From NCBI RefSeq assembly GCF_947648125.1, contig NZ_CANSMR010000006.1, positions 248,001-312,000 on the forward strand: 64,000 bases of DNA, read 5' to 3'. Shown here in pieces: positions 8,193 to 18,061 of this stretch. Each line of letters starts with the position of its first letter. The first letter of the stretch is position 1. Under the pieces are notes generated by a model. That model had not been told where the DNA came from and ran no database searches. It was given only the letters and a program-made list of their open reading frames with translations. The translations under genes were made by a program, and so were the position numbers. The DNA comes from an uncultured Bradyrhizobium sp. GTDB taxonomy: Bacteria > Pseudomonadota > Alphaproteobacteria > Rhizobiales > Xanthobacteraceae.

Positions 8193-9158
8193 ATGCGCGA
8201 GCATGGTGGGAATCTCGATGTGGCGCAGCAGCGCTTCGGCGGGGCTGCGGAAGACTGGATCGACCTGTCGACGGGGATCAATCGGGTGCCGTATCCTGAC
8301 GTCGCTGTCGAGCCGCGGCAATGGGGCCCATTGCCGTCGCGATCCGAGATCGAGTCGTTGCACCACGTCGCGCGGCAGGTCTACCTCAGCGACGCGCCGA
8401 TGGTAGCAGTGAGCGGCGCGCAGGCCGCCATTCAGTTGCTGCCGCATCTGGCGCCGCGCGGGCGAGCGCGGATTCTTGCGCCGACCTACAATGAGTACGC
8501 CGCGATGTTGTCGGCCGCCGGTTGGGACGTTGCCGAGGTGTCCGATCTTGCGGCGCTTGCGGGAGCTGATCTTGCCGTCGTGGTCAATCCGAACAATCCG
8601 GATGGCAGACGCCATGATCGGCGCGAACTGCTCGCGCTGTTGCCGCACGTCGGCCGGCTGGTCGTAGACGAGAGTTTTGCGGACGCGATACCCGAATTGT
8701 CGCTTGCGGGAGAGGCAGGACAGCCGGGGCTCCTGATCCTGCGGTCATTCGGCAAATTTTACGGACTTGCCGGCTTGCGGCTCGGCTTCGCCCTCGGCAG
8801 CGCGCCGGATATCGCCGCGCTTGCCGCGATGGCGGGACCATGGCCGGTCTCAGGTGCGGCAATTGCGATCGGGCGGCGGGCCTTGCTCGATCGCGACTGG
8901 GCGAAGGCGACGATTGCCCGGCTCACGGACGACTGCGTCAGGCTCGATGCGGCGGCGCGATCGCAGGGCTGGACGCTGCTCGGCGGCACACCGCTGTTCC
9001 GGCTCTACGAGACCGGCGATGCGCTCGCCGCGCAGGACAAGCTTGCTCGATCGCTGATCTGGTCGCGCGTCTTCCAGCAAAAGCCGGGATGGTTGCGCCT
9101 TGGTCTGCCGGGCAGCGAGGCCGAATGGTCCCGTCTTGCCGCCGCGTTGTCGGTTTAG
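8193..9158 (+). CDS. cobD: Threonine-phosphate decarboxylase
   Basis: 321 residues from the ATG that follows AAGGAG; a GTG 15 bp upstream, overlapping the cbiB stop, is the alternative. It is a PLP-dependent aminotransferase-fold enzyme producing (R)-1-amino-2-propanol O-phosphate for CbiB. The protein opens with [16 protein letters not shown] and [13 protein letters not shown], typical of this family. It has [11 protein letters not shown], the aspartate-containing [13 protein letters not shown], and the probable Schiff-base lysine in [19 protein letters not shown]. It is called cobC in Pseudomonas denitrificans nomenclature. Its stop overlaps that of convergent cobQ by 3 bases, leaving no room for a terminator between them. 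Confidence 0.92.
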   Translation: MREHGGNLDVAQQRFGGAAEDWIDLSTGINRVPYPDVAVEPRQWGPLPSRSEIESLHHVARQVYLSDAPMVAVSGAQAAIQLLPHLAPRGRARILAPTYNEYAAMLSAAGWDVAEVSDLAALAGADLAVVVNPNNPDGRRHDRRELLALLPHVGRLVVDESFADAIPELSLAGEAGQPGLLILRSFGKFYGLAGLRLGFALGSAPDIAALAAMAGPWPVSGAAIAIGRRALLDRDWAKATIARLTDDCVRLDAAARSQGWTLLGGTPLFRLYETGDALAAQDKLARSLIWSRVFQQKPGWLRLGLPGSEAEWSRLAAALSV

Positions 9159-10603
9159 CGCGCCAGCGCGAGCAGGCCCTCGACATCGAGATGGGTCTCG
9201 ATGTGCGCGGCAAGCGCGTCGAGCGCGCTCTCGACCCTGGCGCCGTACGGCTGATCCGCCGCGGGGATATCGAGCTGTGCAAGAAACGCCCTGCGGAATT
9301 CGTCCGAGGTGAACAGGCCATGCAGATAGCTGCCGTGAACGCGTGCGTCACGCGACATGGCGCCTTCCGGCGAGCCGTCAAGTATTGAAAAGGGCCGCGC
9401 GCGATCCGGGCCATCGGTGCGTCCGATGTGGATCTCGTAAGCGCTGATCGGTTGACCGGTCGCAGCATGCACCGCGCTGACCCGGGTCAGCGTCTTCTGT
9501 TCGGTCATGGTGGTCGCGACATCGAGCAGCCCGAGCCCGCGCGTTTCGCCGGCGGGACCTTCGATCCCATCAGGGTCGGCTACGCTCTGCCCAAGCATCT
9601 GGTATCCGCCGCACAGGCCGAGGACGTGACCGCCGCGGCGATGATGCGCCACCAGGTCGATGTCCCAGCCTTGCGCGCGCAGGAAAGCGAGATCGCCGCG
9701 GGTCGATTTCGAGCCGGGCAGGATGACGAGCCGCGCATCGCCGGGGATCGCTTCGCCCGGACGCACCATCACGAGATCGACGCCGGGTTCGAGCTTCAGC
9801 GGATCGAGGTCGTCGAAATTGGCGATCCGCGACAGCGCCAGAAACGCGATCTTGCACTGGCCGGGCTTGCGCGCGTCGCCGAGCCCGAGCGCGTCTTCGG
9901 CCGGAAGCTCACCGGCGCGAACGAACCAGGGGAGCACGCCAAAGCCGCGCCACGCGGTCCGGGCTTCGATCAGCCGATAGCCGTCGTCGAACAGCGTCGG
10001 ATCGCCGCGGAATTTGTTGATGACAAAACCCTGGATCATCGCGGCATCATCGGGATCGATCACAGCCTGGATGCCGACGAGCTGCGCGATGACGCCGCCG
10101 CGGTCGATGTCGCCGACCAAGACCACGGGCACGTCGGCCCTGCGCGCAAAGCCCATATTGGCGATATCGGACTTGCGCAGGTTGACTTCGGCGGGGCTGC
10201 CGGCGCCTTCGACCAGCACCAGGTCGGCGCGCTGCCTCAGGCGTCCAAAACTCTCCAGCACCGCGCCCATCAGCGACGGCTTCATGGCGGCATATTCGCG
10301 CGCGCGGGCGGTCGCGATCCGCTTGCCGTGCACGATGACCTGCGCGCCGACATCGGTTTCGGGCTTCAGCAACACCGGGTTCATATCGGTGTGCGGCTCG
10401 ACGCCGGCGGCGAGCGCCTGCAAGGCCTGCGCGCGTCCGATCTCGCCGCCGTCGACGGTCACGGCGGCATTGTTGGACATGTTCTGCGGCTTGAACGGCA
10501 GCACGCGCAGGCCGCGCCGTCGGGCTGCGCGCGCAAGGCCCGCGACGATGAGCGACTTGCCCACGTCCGAGCCGGCTCCCTGGATCATCAATGCGCGCGC
10601 CAT
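9155..10603 (-). CDS. cobQ: Cobyric acid synthase CobQ
   Basis: 482 residues. It is a glutamine-dependent amidotransferase that amidates the b, d, e and g carboxyls of adenosylcobyrinic acid a,c-diamide. The N-terminal ATP-binding domain begins [20 protein letters not shown] with the variant P-loop, followed by [13 protein letters not shown]. The C-terminal class I glutamine amidotransferase domain shows the nucleophile cysteine in [10 protein letters not shown] and the catalytic histidine in HGSYLHGLF. It lies 14 bp downstream of cobO on the same strand, so the adenosyltransferase and its successor in the pathway are co-expressed. The cobQ 3' end collides with cobD. Confidence 0.95.
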   Translation of the reverse strand: MARALMIQGAGSDVGKSLIVAGLARAARRRGLRVLPFKPQNMSNNAAVTVDGGEIGRAQALQALAAGVEPHTDMNPVLLKPETDVGAQVIVHGKRIATARAREYAAMKPSLMGAVLESFGRLRQRADLVLVEGAGSPAEVNLRKSDIANMGFARRADVPVVLVGDIDRGGVIAQLVGIQAVIDPDDAAMIQGFVINKFRGDPTLFDDGYRLIEARTAWRGFGVLPWFVRAGELPAEDALGLGDARKPGQCKIAFLALSRIANFDDLDPLKLEPGVDLVMVRPGEAIPGDARLVILPGSKSTRGDLAFLRAQGWDIDLVAHHRRGGHVLGLCGGYQMLGQSVADPDGIEGPAGETRGLGLLDVATTMTEQKTLTRVSAVHAATGQPISAYEIHIGRTDGPDRARPFSILDGSPEGAMSRDARVHGSYLHGLFTSDEFRRAFLAQLDIPAADQPYGARVESALDALAAHIETHLDVEGLLALAR

Positions 10604-10617
10604 GATCGATTATCGCA

Positions 10618-11271
10618 TCAGAACTCGACGCCCGGTTGCGCCTTGATGCCGGACCGGAAGGGGTGCTTCACCAGCGTCATCTCGGTGACGAGATCGGCGA
10701 TCTCGATCAATTCGTCCTTGGCGTTGCGCCCGGTGAGCACGACATGCGTCATCGGCGGCTTCGACGTCGTCAGGAAGTCGACGACATCTGCAATCGCCAG
10801 ATAATCGTAGCGAAGCGCGATGTTGATCTCGTCGAGCACGACCATCCGCAAGCTCGGATCCGCGATCAGCTGCTTGGCTTTTTCCCAGCCGGCCTGCGCT
10901 GCCGCGATGTCGCGGGCGCGATCCTGCGTCTCCCAGGTAAAACCTTCGCCCATTGCGTGGAATTGACAGAGGTCGCCGAAATGCCCGGTGAGCAGGCGGC
11001 GTTCGCCGGTATCCCAGGCACCCTTGATGAATTGCACCACGGCGCAGGGAAAGCCGTGCGCCACGCAGCGCACGATCATGCCGAAGGCGGAGGAGGATTT
11101 TCCTTTGCCGGCGCCGGTATGAACGATGATCAGGCCCTTTTCACCGCTCTTGGTCGCCATGATCTTGTCGCGGGCGACCTTCTTTTTCGCCATCTTGGCC
11201 GCATGGCGCGCATCCAGTGAGGGGTCGGTGCCGACGGCGCCGTCCTCAGCGTCGTTTCCATCAGAAATCAT
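10618..11271 (-). CDS. cobO: Cob(I)yrinic acid a,c-diamide adenosyltransferase CobO
   Basis: 217 residues, starting MISDGNDAEDG after AAGGAACG. The frame remains open upstream into the region antisense to the riboswitch, which I exclude. The P-loop VHTGAGKGKSSSAFG near residue 50 and the segments VVQFIKGAWDTGERR, MVVLDEINIALRY and HVVLTGRNAKDELIEIADLVTEM are those of the CobA/CobO corrinoid adenosyltransferase family, which transfers adenosyl from ATP to Co(I). The acidic N-terminal extension of about 30 residues is variable in homologues. It heads the cobO-cobQ pair and is divergent from the riboswitch-led operon. Confidence 0.95.
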   Translation of the reverse strand: MISDGNDAEDGAVGTDPSLDARHAAKMAKKKVARDKIMATKSGEKGLIIVHTGAGKGKSSSAFGMIVRCVAHGFPCAVVQFIKGAWDTGERRLLTGHFGDLCQFHAMGEGFTWETQDRARDIAAAQAGWEKAKQLIADPSLRMVVLDEINIALRYDYLAIADVVDFLTTSKPPMTHVVLTGRNAKDELIEIADLVTEMTLVKHPFRSGIKAQPGVEF

Positions 11272-11321
11272 CACGTTCCTTCGGCTTGACAAGTGCGAGG
11301 CTAGGCCGAATGGTGACCCCG

Positions 11322-11515
11322 CGTTGGTTCCTGTCCTACGACAGGCGAAGAGGGAATGCGATAGGGCTCGGACCGCAGGGTTTGCCCAAAGCGCAGCCGC
11401 CCCCGCGACCGTGACCGGAGAGATGCCCAAGCCACTGATTCCCTGATGGAGTCGGGAAGGTGGGCATCAAGGGAGAAATCCTACTCCGCAAGCCGGGAGA
11501 CCTGCCGACGCGATG
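11322..11515 (+). ncRNA. Cobalamin riboswitch
   Basis: Conserved blocks occur in the right order: GGTTCC (11326), the GAAGAGGGAATGCGAT block (11347), the core CAGCCGCCCCCGCGACCGTG (11395), and the B12 box AAGCCGGGAGACCTGCC (11490). It points towards the DUF1636-cobW-cobN operon on the plus strand. Downstream, ACGAACCTG/CAGGTTCGT (11554-11578) forms a 9-bp hairpin in the leader and could be part of the expression platform. AdoCbl binding should reduce expression of the downstream genes. Confidence 0.92.
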
Positions 11516-11616
11516 TGTTTGAGACCGGCGGACGGGGTGTTCCGCGACGGGGAACGAACCTGTTCGCGTCAGGTTCGTGTGCCTCATCGCTTCCCGCAGT
11601 CAATCCAGGAAGGGCG

Positions 11617-11991
11617 ATGAGCGTTACACTTCATGTCTGTATCACCTGCCGCGCGGGCCAGACGCTCGCGGAAGGTGAGGTCGCGCCTGGTGCGCGCCTG
11701 CACGCCGCGCTTGTTGAGGCCGGCGTGCCCGATGACGTCAATCTGGTTCCCGTCGAATGCCTGTCGGCCTGCAGCCAAGGCTGCTCGGTCGCGCTGAGCG
11801 CGCCGGGGCGATGGTCTTATGTCTACGGCCGCCTGTCCGAAGCGAATGCCAAGGATGTGATCGCCGGCGCCTCTGCCTATGCGTCGGCGCCTGACGGCAT
11901 CGTGCCGTGGCGCAGCCGTCCCGAAATCTTTCGCAAGCAATCGCTTGCCCGCATTCCACCCATCGCCGTCGTGCCGGAGGCCGCAGAATGA
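11617..11991 (+). CDS. DUF1636 family protein, riboswitch-controlled
   Basis: 124 residues, starting MSVTLHVCITCRAGQ after AGGAAGGGCG. It matches the DUF1636 family as I know it: small cytosolic proteins with a thioredoxin-like ferredoxin pattern and an N-terminal CITC pair (residues 8 and 11) followed by a Cys cluster near residues 48-56 (CLSACSQGC). These four or five cysteines could hold a metal or Fe-S cluster. It is the first gene behind the cobalamin riboswitch and overlaps cobW by ATGA. Homologues are regularly found beside cobW/cobN, so a role in metal delivery or sensing for cobalt insertion is plausible, but the function is undemonstrated to my knowledge. Confidence 0.8.
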   Translation: MSVTLHVCITCRAGQTLAEGEVAPGARLHAALVEAGVPDDVNLVPVECLSACSQGCSVALSAPGRWSYVYGRLSEANAKDVIAGASAYASAPDGIVPWRSRPEIFRKQSLARIPPIAVVPEAAE

Positions 11992-13022
11992 CGACGCTCG
12001 CCAAGGTTCCGGTCACCGTCGTGACCGGCTTTCTCGGGTCCGGCAAGACGACGCTGATCCAGCACCTGATCCGGAATGCCAACGGCAAGAAGCTCGCGGT
12101 GCTGGTGAACGAATTCGGCAGCGAAGGGGTCGACGGCGAGATCCTGAAGTCGTGCGCCGACGCCAATTGTCCGACCGAGAACATCGTCGAGCTCGCCAAT
12201 GGCTGCATCTGCTGCACCGTTGCCGACGATTTCATCCCGGCGATGGAGCAATTGCTCGCACGCCCCGTGAGGCCCGATCACATCGTGATCGAGACATCCG
12301 GTCTCGCTTTGCCGAAGCCCTTGCTGAAAGCGTTCGACTGGCCGGAGATCCGCTCGCGGATCACGGTCGACGGCGTGATTGCGCTGGCCGATGCCGAGGC
12401 CGTTGCGGCCGGCCGGTTTGCGCCGGATCCCGCCGCCGTGGATGCGCAGCGCGCAGCCGACGACAATCTCGATCACGAGACGCCGCTGTCCGAAGTGTTC
12501 GAGGACCAGATCGCCTGTGCCGATATCGTGCTGCTGACGAAGGCCGATCTCGCCGGAGCGGAGGGGATCAGCGCAGCGAAGGCGGTGATCGCGGCCGAGA
12601 TGCCGCGCGAGGTGCCGATGTTGCCCATCGTCGACGGCGCGATCGACGCCCGCGTGATCCTCGGCCTTGAGGCTGCGGCGGAGGATGACCTCGCGTCGCG
12701 GCCGTCTCACCATGACGGCGAGGATGAACACGAGCACAACGATTTCAATTCCGTGGTGATCGACCTTCCGGAGATTTCGGATGTCGATGGATTGGTCGCG
12801 TCGATCAAGGGGCTGGCACGCGAGCAGAATGTGCTGCGCGCCAAGGGCTACATCGCGGTCGAAGGCAAGCCGATGCGGTTGCTGGTGCAATCGGTCGGCG
12901 AGCGGGTGAGGCATCAGTTCGACATGCCCTGGGGCGTGCGGGCGAGACAGTCAAAGCTCGTCGTGATCGGCGAACACGGCGATATCGATGAAGCCGCGAT
13001 CAGGGCGCGTCTAGGTGTCTGA
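11988..13022 (+). CDS. cobW: CobW, metallochaperone-type G3E GTPase
   Basis: 344 residues. The GTPase P-loop GFLGSGKTT (residues 14-22) is followed by the CICC metal-binding motif (GCICCT, residues 73-76) of the COG0523/G3E family. A His/Glu-rich stretch HHDGEDEHEHN near residue 240 is a second likely metal site, and a CobW C-terminal domain ends the protein. CobW-type GTPases are thought to hand Co(II) to the CobNST chelatase. It is preceded by an ATGA overlap with the DUF1636 gene and followed by a TGATG overlap with cobN, so the whole set is one transcription and translation unit. Confidence 0.93.
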   Translation: MTTLAKVPVTVVTGFLGSGKTTLIQHLIRNANGKKLAVLVNEFGSEGVDGEILKSCADANCPTENIVELANGCICCTVADDFIPAMEQLLARPVRPDHIVIETSGLALPKPLLKAFDWPEIRSRITVDGVIALADAEAVAAGRFAPDPAAVDAQRAADDNLDHETPLSEVFEDQIACADIVLLTKADLAGAEGISAAKAVIAAEMPREVPMLPIVDGAIDARVILGLEAAAEDDLASRPSHHDGEDEHEHNDFNSVVIDLPEISDVDGLVASIKGLAREQNVLRAKGYIAVEGKPMRLLVQSVGERVRHQFDMPWGVRARQSKLVVIGEHGDIDEAAIRARLGV

Positions 13023-16000
13023 TGCACGTCGTCTTCCGCGAGAGCCGCGGCCTTGAGGAGACCGCGACACCAAGAGACCTCGGCCAGGATCCGGCCGATC
13101 TCGTGGTGTTGTCGTTTTCCGACAGCGATCTCGCCGCGTTCGCGGCCGGCTGGCGGCGGGGCCGCGCCGCGCTGCCGTCGCTGCGGCTCGCCAATCTCGC
13201 GGAGCTGCGCCATCCGCTCTCGGTCGATACTTATATCGAGCGGACGCTGTCGCATGCGCGCGGCATCCTGGTGCGGCTGATCGGCGGCGTACCCTATTGG
13301 TCATACGGACTGGCCGCAGTGCATCGGCTGGCGAAGGAGCGCGGCATCGCCCTGGTGGTGCTGCCGGCGGATGGCCGCGACGATGTGCGGCTGGATGAAT
13401 TCTCGACCTTGCCGGTCTCGACGCTGCGCCGGCTTAAGGTGCTGTGCGACAAGGGTGGCCCGGTTGCCGCGCAAGCCGTGATCGCGCAACTGGCGCTGGC
13501 ATCCGGGCTCTACGCCGGGCCTGTCGTCGGTGAGATCGATCTTCCCGAGATCGGCGTCTACGATTCAAGGCGAGGCGCCGTGGCGGCGCTGCCGGCATCG
13601 GATGGCCGGCCGCTTGTGCTCGTGACCTTCTATCGCTCCTATCTGGCGGCCGGCGACACGGCGCCGGTCGATGCGCTGATCGAGGCTTTGCGCGAAAAGG
13701 GATTCGATGCCCACGGCGTGTTCGTCACCTCGCTGAAGGCGGCGGGCGTGGCCGATTGGATGCGCGCTCAATTCGCGCAATGCCCGCCGGCCGCCATCGT
13801 CAATGCGACCGCATTCTCCGCGGCCGGTGATGACGGCACGACGCCATTCGATGCCGCATCATGTCCAGTGTTCCAGGTCGCGCTGTCCACGGCGCGGCGC
13901 GAGGATTGGGCCTTGTCGCTGCGCGGCCTGTCGCCCGGCGATCTTGCGATGCATGTGGTGTTGCCGGAAGTCGACGGTCGCCTGTTCGCGGGCGTCGTCA
14001 GCTTCAAATCATCAGGCGAGCGCGATCCCGATCTGCAATTCGCGCATCTTGCGCACCGGCCGGATGCCGAGCGCGTCGCAGCGGTTGTCGCGCGCGTGGC
14101 AGCCTGGCACCGGCTTGCCGGCAAGCCCGCCCGGGACAAGCAGCTTGCCGTCGTGCTTTCGAACTATCCCGGTCGTCCGCATCAGATTGCGCATGCCGTT
14201 GGTCTCGATGCAATTGCCTCGGCGGAGACGTTGCTGGCCGATCTCGCGGCTGCGGGCTTTGATCTTGAGCCGGTGGAGTCGCTGGGGGGCGTGCTGCTGC
14301 ACCGGCAGCTGACATGGGACGTTGCCGAATATCGCGCACTGATCTCCAGCCTCCCGCAGCAGCTCCAGGACGATCTTGTGCGCGCATGGGGCGCGCCGGA
14401 GGACGATCCCGATTGCCGCGACGGCGCATTTCATTTCGCGGCGATCCCGAGCGGCAAGTCGATCATCGCGGTTCAGCCGGAACGCGGCGATGTCGGCCGG
14501 CGCGATGCCGACTATCACGACCTCTCGCGCACGCCGCGCCATGCCTATGTCGCGTTCCATCTGTGGCTCAGGCAGCAGGGCATCGATGCCGTCGTCCACA
14601 TGGGCGCGCATGGCACCCTGGAGTGGCTGCCCGGGAAATCGGTTGCGCTATCATCCGCTTGCTGGCCGGAGGCGCTGACCGGCGATCTGCCCGTCGTCTA
14701 TCCCTTCATCGTCAACGACCCCGGCGAGGCCGCGCAGGCCAAGCGCCGGATCGGCGCCGTGACGATCGGCCATCTGCCGCCGCCGTTCGCGCAGGCGGCG
14801 GTACCGGAGGGCTTGCGCAGGCTCGAGCGCTTGCTCGATGAGTATTCGACTGCGGACGGTCTCGATCCGGCGCGGCGGCAGCGCCTGATTGCCGCGATAC
14901 GCGAAGAAGCGCGCATCGCCGGGCTGGAGGACGATCTCGGTCTCGCGGCGTCGGTCTCCGCGGCCGAGGCCATTCCGCAGATCGATCGTTTCGTCTGCGA
15001 TCTCAAGGAAAGCCAGTTCGGCGACGGCCTGCATGTGTTCGGGCAGGGCGCTTGCGGCGAGGCGGAGAGGGCGGCGTTGCGCGATGCGCTCGCGGGGCGA
15101 CGTATTGCGCCGGGGCCGTCGGGCTCGCCCTATCGCGGGCGCAGCGACGTGCTGCCGACCGGACGCAATTTGTTTGCGGTCGATCCGCGCGCGGTGCCGA
15201 CGCCGTCCGCGCATGCGCAGGGCGTGAAGCTCGCCGAGGAGCTGCTGCGCCGTCATTTGCAGGATCACGGCGACTGGCCGAAAGGGCTCGTCGTCGATCT
15301 CTGGGGCTCGTCGACGATGCGCACGGCCGGCGAGGATTTTGCGATGGCGCTGCATCTCGCCGGGATCGCGCCGCGCTGGGATCATGGGTCGGGCCGGGTG
15401 TCGGGCTACGACATCATCGCGCCGGCGGAACTCGGCCGTCCGCGCATCGACGTGACGCTGCGCGTGTCGGGGCTGTTCCGCGACGTGTTTACGGGGCTGG
15501 CGCAGTTGTTCGAGGCTGCGACGGAGGCGTTGTCCGAACGCAGTGATGAGGCGGACGAAAATCCCTATCGGCAGCGCACCTCGCGCGTGTTCGGGCCTCG
15601 CCCCGGACATTATGGCGCGGGCATTGCATCTGTCCCGGATGTCTTCACAGCGGAGGCGCGCGAGGCGGCCGGCGAAGCCTGGCTGTCGGCATCGTCCTGG
15701 GCGGTCGCATCCGACGGCGAGATGCGGCCCGATCGCGCCGGCATCGAGGCGAGGCTCGCTGCTGCCGACAGCTTCGTCCATACCCAGGACTTGCCGGAGA
15801 CCGATCTGCTGCTGGCGGCGGACTATGCCGCGCATGAGGCCGGCATCGCCGCGGCGGCGCGGCGGCTCGGCGCAAAGGTCCCGTCGCTCTATCACCTCGA
15901 TGCGACGCGGCCGGATCAGCCGCATGCGCGGTCGCTGACCGAGGAAATCTCGCGGGTGGTGCGGGCGCGCGCGGCCAATCCCGCGTGGATCGCGGGCATG

Positions 16001-16270
16001 ATGCGCCATGGCTTCCGCGGTGCCGCCGAGATAGCGGCGACGCTGGAGCACATGGCGGCGTTCGCGCATCTTGCCGGCGCGGTGCCGCCGCATCTGTTCG
16101 ACCTCTATTACGACGCGACGCTCGGCAATGACGATGTTCGCGCCTTCATGGCGCGCGAGAATCCGGCGGCGCTGGCTGCGATCGAAACCTGCTTCACCCG
16201 GCTGCATGACGCGTCGCTCTGGCAGACCCGGCGCAATTCGATTGCGGCAGCGCTCCAGGAGGCCTCATGA
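13022..16270 (+). CDS. cobN: Cobaltochelatase large subunit CobN
   Basis: 1082 residues. It is the large subunit of the ATP-dependent aerobic cobaltochelatase, inserting Co(II) into hydrogenobyrinic acid a,c-diamide with CobS and CobT. CobN/magnesium-chelatase-H features include the HMGAHGTLEWLPGKSVALS segment around residue 525 and VVDLWGSSTMRTAGEDFAMAL near 760, with RVSGLFRDVFTGLAQLFEAA further on. It is shorter than the roughly 1270 residues I recall for the Pseudomonas denitrificans protein, but begins and ends with recognisable family sequence, so it does not look truncated. CobS and CobT are not in the window. cobN joins cobG by an ATGA overlap. Confidence 0.95.
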   Translation: MHVVFRESRGLEETATPRDLGQDPADLVVLSFSDSDLAAFAAGWRRGRAALPSLRLANLAELRHPLSVDTYIERTLSHARGILVRLIGGVPYWSYGLAAVHRLAKERGIALVVLPADGRDDVRLDEFSTLPVSTLRRLKVLCDKGGPVAAQAVIAQLALASGLYAGPVVGEIDLPEIGVYDSRRGAVAALPASDGRPLVLVTFYRSYLAAGDTAPVDALIEALREKGFDAHGVFVTSLKAAGVADWMRAQFAQCPPAAIVNATAFSAAGDDGTTPFDAASCPVFQVALSTARREDWALSLRGLSPGDLAMHVVLPEVDGRLFAGVVSFKSSGERDPDLQFAHLAHRPDAERVAAVVARVAAWHRLAGKPARDKQLAVVLSNYPGRPHQIAHAVGLDAIASAETLLADLAAAGFDLEPVESLGGVLLHRQLTWDVAEYRALISSLPQQLQDDLVRAWGAPEDDPDCRDGAFHFAAIPSGKSIIAVQPERGDVGRRDADYHDLSRTPRHAYVAFHLWLRQQGIDAVVHMGAHGTLEWLPGKSVALSSACWPEALTGDLPVVYPFIVNDPGEAAQAKRRIGAVTIGHLPPPFAQAAVPEGLRRLERLLDEYSTADGLDPARRQRLIAAIREEARIAGLEDDLGLAASVSAAEAIPQIDRFVCDLKESQFGDGLHVFGQGACGEAERAALRDALAGRRIAPGPSGSPYRGRSDVLPTGRNLFAVDPRAVPTPSAHAQGVKLAEELLRRHLQDHGDWPKGLVVDLWGSSTMRTAGEDFAMALHLAGIAPRWDHGSGRVSGYDIIAPAELGRPRIDVTLRVSGLFRDVFTGLAQLFEAATEALSERSDEADENPYRQRTSRVFGPRPGHYGAGIASVPDVFTAEAREAAGEAWLSASSWAVASDGEMRPDRAGIEARLAAADSFVHTQDLPETDLLLAADYAAHEAGIAAAARRLGAKVPSLYHLDATRPDQPHARSLTEEISRVVRARAANPAWIAGMMRHGFRGAAEIAATLEHMAAFAHLAGAVPPHLFDLYYDATLGNDDVRAFMARENPAALAAIETCFTRLHDASLWQTRRNSIAAALQEAS

Positions 16271-17430
16271 GCGCCATCGCGATCAAGGGCTGGTGTCCCG
16301 GCGCGCTGCGGCCGATGCAGTCGGGCGATGGCCTCGTGGTGCGCATCCGTCCGCGCGGCGGACGGCTGGATGCGGCGCAGGCGGCGGCAATTGCTGATCT
16401 CGCTACGCGATACGGCAGCGGCCTGATCGATCTGACCAGCCGCGCCAATCTCCAGATCCGCGGCGTCAGCGATCAAAGCTATGCGCCCTTGATCGATGGG
16501 CTCGCCGAGCTCGGATTGCTGGACGCGGACTCGGATACCGAGGCGCAGCGTAACGTTCTGGTGACGCCATTCTGGACCGCCGGTGACGATACCCGCTCGC
16601 TTGCGGCCGAGCTTGAACGGGCGCTCACCGGCGCGTTGCTCGATCTTCCCACCAAGTTCGGTTTCGCAATCGATAACGGCAACAACCGCGTGCTCGCTGG
16701 CGCGTCGGCGGATATCCGGATCGAGCGCGATCGCAACAGTGGACTGCTGGTGCGTGCGGACGGCGCACAGTTCGGGCTTTCCGTCGCGCGGAGCGAGGCC
16801 GTGCAGGTCGCGCTGACGCTTGCCGAATGGTTCGTGGCTTCCGGCGGAGCGAGAGGGGAGAAGCGACGGATGGCGGCTCATCTGGCCCGCGGCGCGAGCT
16901 TGCCGCAGTCGCTTCGCGGCGATGCCGAGCCGGTGGCTCGATCGGCGGACCCGGTGCCCGGTCTCTATCCGATCGGTGCGATGGTTGGCGTGACCTTCGG
17001 ACAACTGACGCAGCAGACGCTCAGCCATCTCGCCGGCTGCGCGCAGGCTCTCCGTATGACGCCGTGGCGGATGGTGCTGGCGGAGGGGATGCATGAGATG
17101 CCTCGTGGGGCGGACCTCGTCACTGATCCCAATGATCCGGCGCTCCGTGTGGTCGCTTGCAGCGGCGCACCGCGCTGTCGTGAGGCGCATGCCGATACGC
17201 GTGCATTGGCATCGGCACTTGCATCGTTTGTCCCGGCGGATGCCCGGCTTCACGTGTCCGGCTGCGCCAAAGGCTGTGCCCATTCCGGCTCCGCGGATGT
17301 CACCCTCGTTGCGTCAAGCGAGGGCTTCGACCTCATCCGCTGCGGCACGACGCGGGACGTGCCGGTCCTGCGAGGGCTGACCCGTTCGGGTCTCCTCGCA
17401 AATCCCTCCGTGCTGATGGGAGGCGATTGA
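16267..17430 (+). CDS. cobG: Precorrin-3B synthase CobG
   Basis: 387 residues. It belongs to the nitrite/sulfite-reductase-like family and catalyses the O2-dependent hydroxylation and lactone formation that prepares precorrin-3A for ring contraction. Two half repeats are visible: an N-terminal ferredoxin-like repeat (RIRPRGGRL...LTSRANLQIRG) and the Fe-S half. Four cysteines near the C-terminus, C298, C304, C333 and C337 (CSGAPRC and CAKGC), are placed to hold a 4Fe-4S cluster. CobG marks the aerobic B12 pathway and argues that the organism makes the corrin under oxygen. It sits between cobN and cobH with overlapping stop and start codons. Confidence 0.92.
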   Translation: MSAIAIKGWCPGALRPMQSGDGLVVRIRPRGGRLDAAQAAAIADLATRYGSGLIDLTSRANLQIRGVSDQSYAPLIDGLAELGLLDADSDTEAQRNVLVTPFWTAGDDTRSLAAELERALTGALLDLPTKFGFAIDNGNNRVLAGASADIRIERDRNSGLLVRADGAQFGLSVARSEAVQVALTLAEWFVASGGARGEKRRMAAHLARGASLPQSLRGDAEPVARSADPVPGLYPIGAMVGVTFGQLTQQTLSHLAGCAQALRMTPWRMVLAEGMHEMPRGADLVTDPNDPALRVVACSGAPRCREAHADTRALASALASFVPADARLHVSGCAKGCAHSGSADVTLVASSEGFDLIRCGTTRDVPVLRGLTRSGLLANPSVLMGGD

Positions 17431-18059
17431 TGCCGCACGTCTATGAGACTGATGGTGCGGCGATCTATCGCCAGTCCTTTGCCACGATCCGGTCGGAGGC
17501 GGACCTTGCGCGCTTTACATCAGACGAGGAGCCCGTCGCCGTGCGCATGATCCATGCCGCGGGCATGGTGGGCCTGGAAGCGCATATCCGCTTCACGTCA
17601 GGCATGGCCGCAAGCGCACGGGCGGCCTTGCAGCAGGGCGCGCCGATCCTCTGCGATGCGCGCATGGTGTCGGAGGGCATCACGCGCGCACGGCTGCCGG
17701 CGGGCAACGCCGTGATCTGCACGCTCGGCGATGTCAGGATTCCTGCACTGGCACAATCGATGCGCAATACTCGCTCGGCGGCGGCGCTCGAGCTGTGGCG
17801 GCCGCATCTGGCCGGGGCCATCGTCGCGATCGGCAACGCGCCGACGGCGCTGTTCCATCTGCTTAACATGCTGGAAGATGCCGATTGTCCACGGCCGGCG
17901 GCGATCATCGGCTGTCCGGTCGGCTTCGTTGGCGCTGCCGAGTCCAAGGCGGCTTTGATGGCCGCGCCGCCGGCGCCGGCGCTGACGGTTGAGGGGCGTC
18001 TCGGTGGTTCGGCGATCACGGTCGCCGCCGTCAACGCGCTGGCGAGCCGGAGCGAATAG
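17430..18059 (+). CDS. cobH: Precorrin-8X methylmutase CobH
   Basis: 209 residues from the ATG whose A is the last base of the cobG TGA; a TTG immediately upstream is an unnecessary alternative. It isomerises precorrin-8X to hydrogenobyrinic acid by moving the C11 methyl to C12. Family features include the HAAGMVGLEAHIRFTSG region carrying a conserved histidine (residue 37), LCDARMVSEGI, and IIGCPVGFVGAAESK with GGSAITVAAVNAL at the C-terminus. It is translationally coupled to cobG and adjacent to cobI, within the riboswitch-led operon. Confidence 0.94.
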   Translation: MPHVYETDGAAIYRQSFATIRSEADLARFTSDEEPVAVRMIHAAGMVGLEAHIRFTSGMAASARAALQQGAPILCDARMVSEGITRARLPAGNAVICTLGDVRIPALAQSMRNTRSAAALELWRPHLAGAIVAIGNAPTALFHLLNMLEDADCPRPAAIIGCPVGFVGAAESKAALMAAPPAPALTVEGRLGGSAITVAAVNALASRSE

Positions 18060-18061
18060 TG

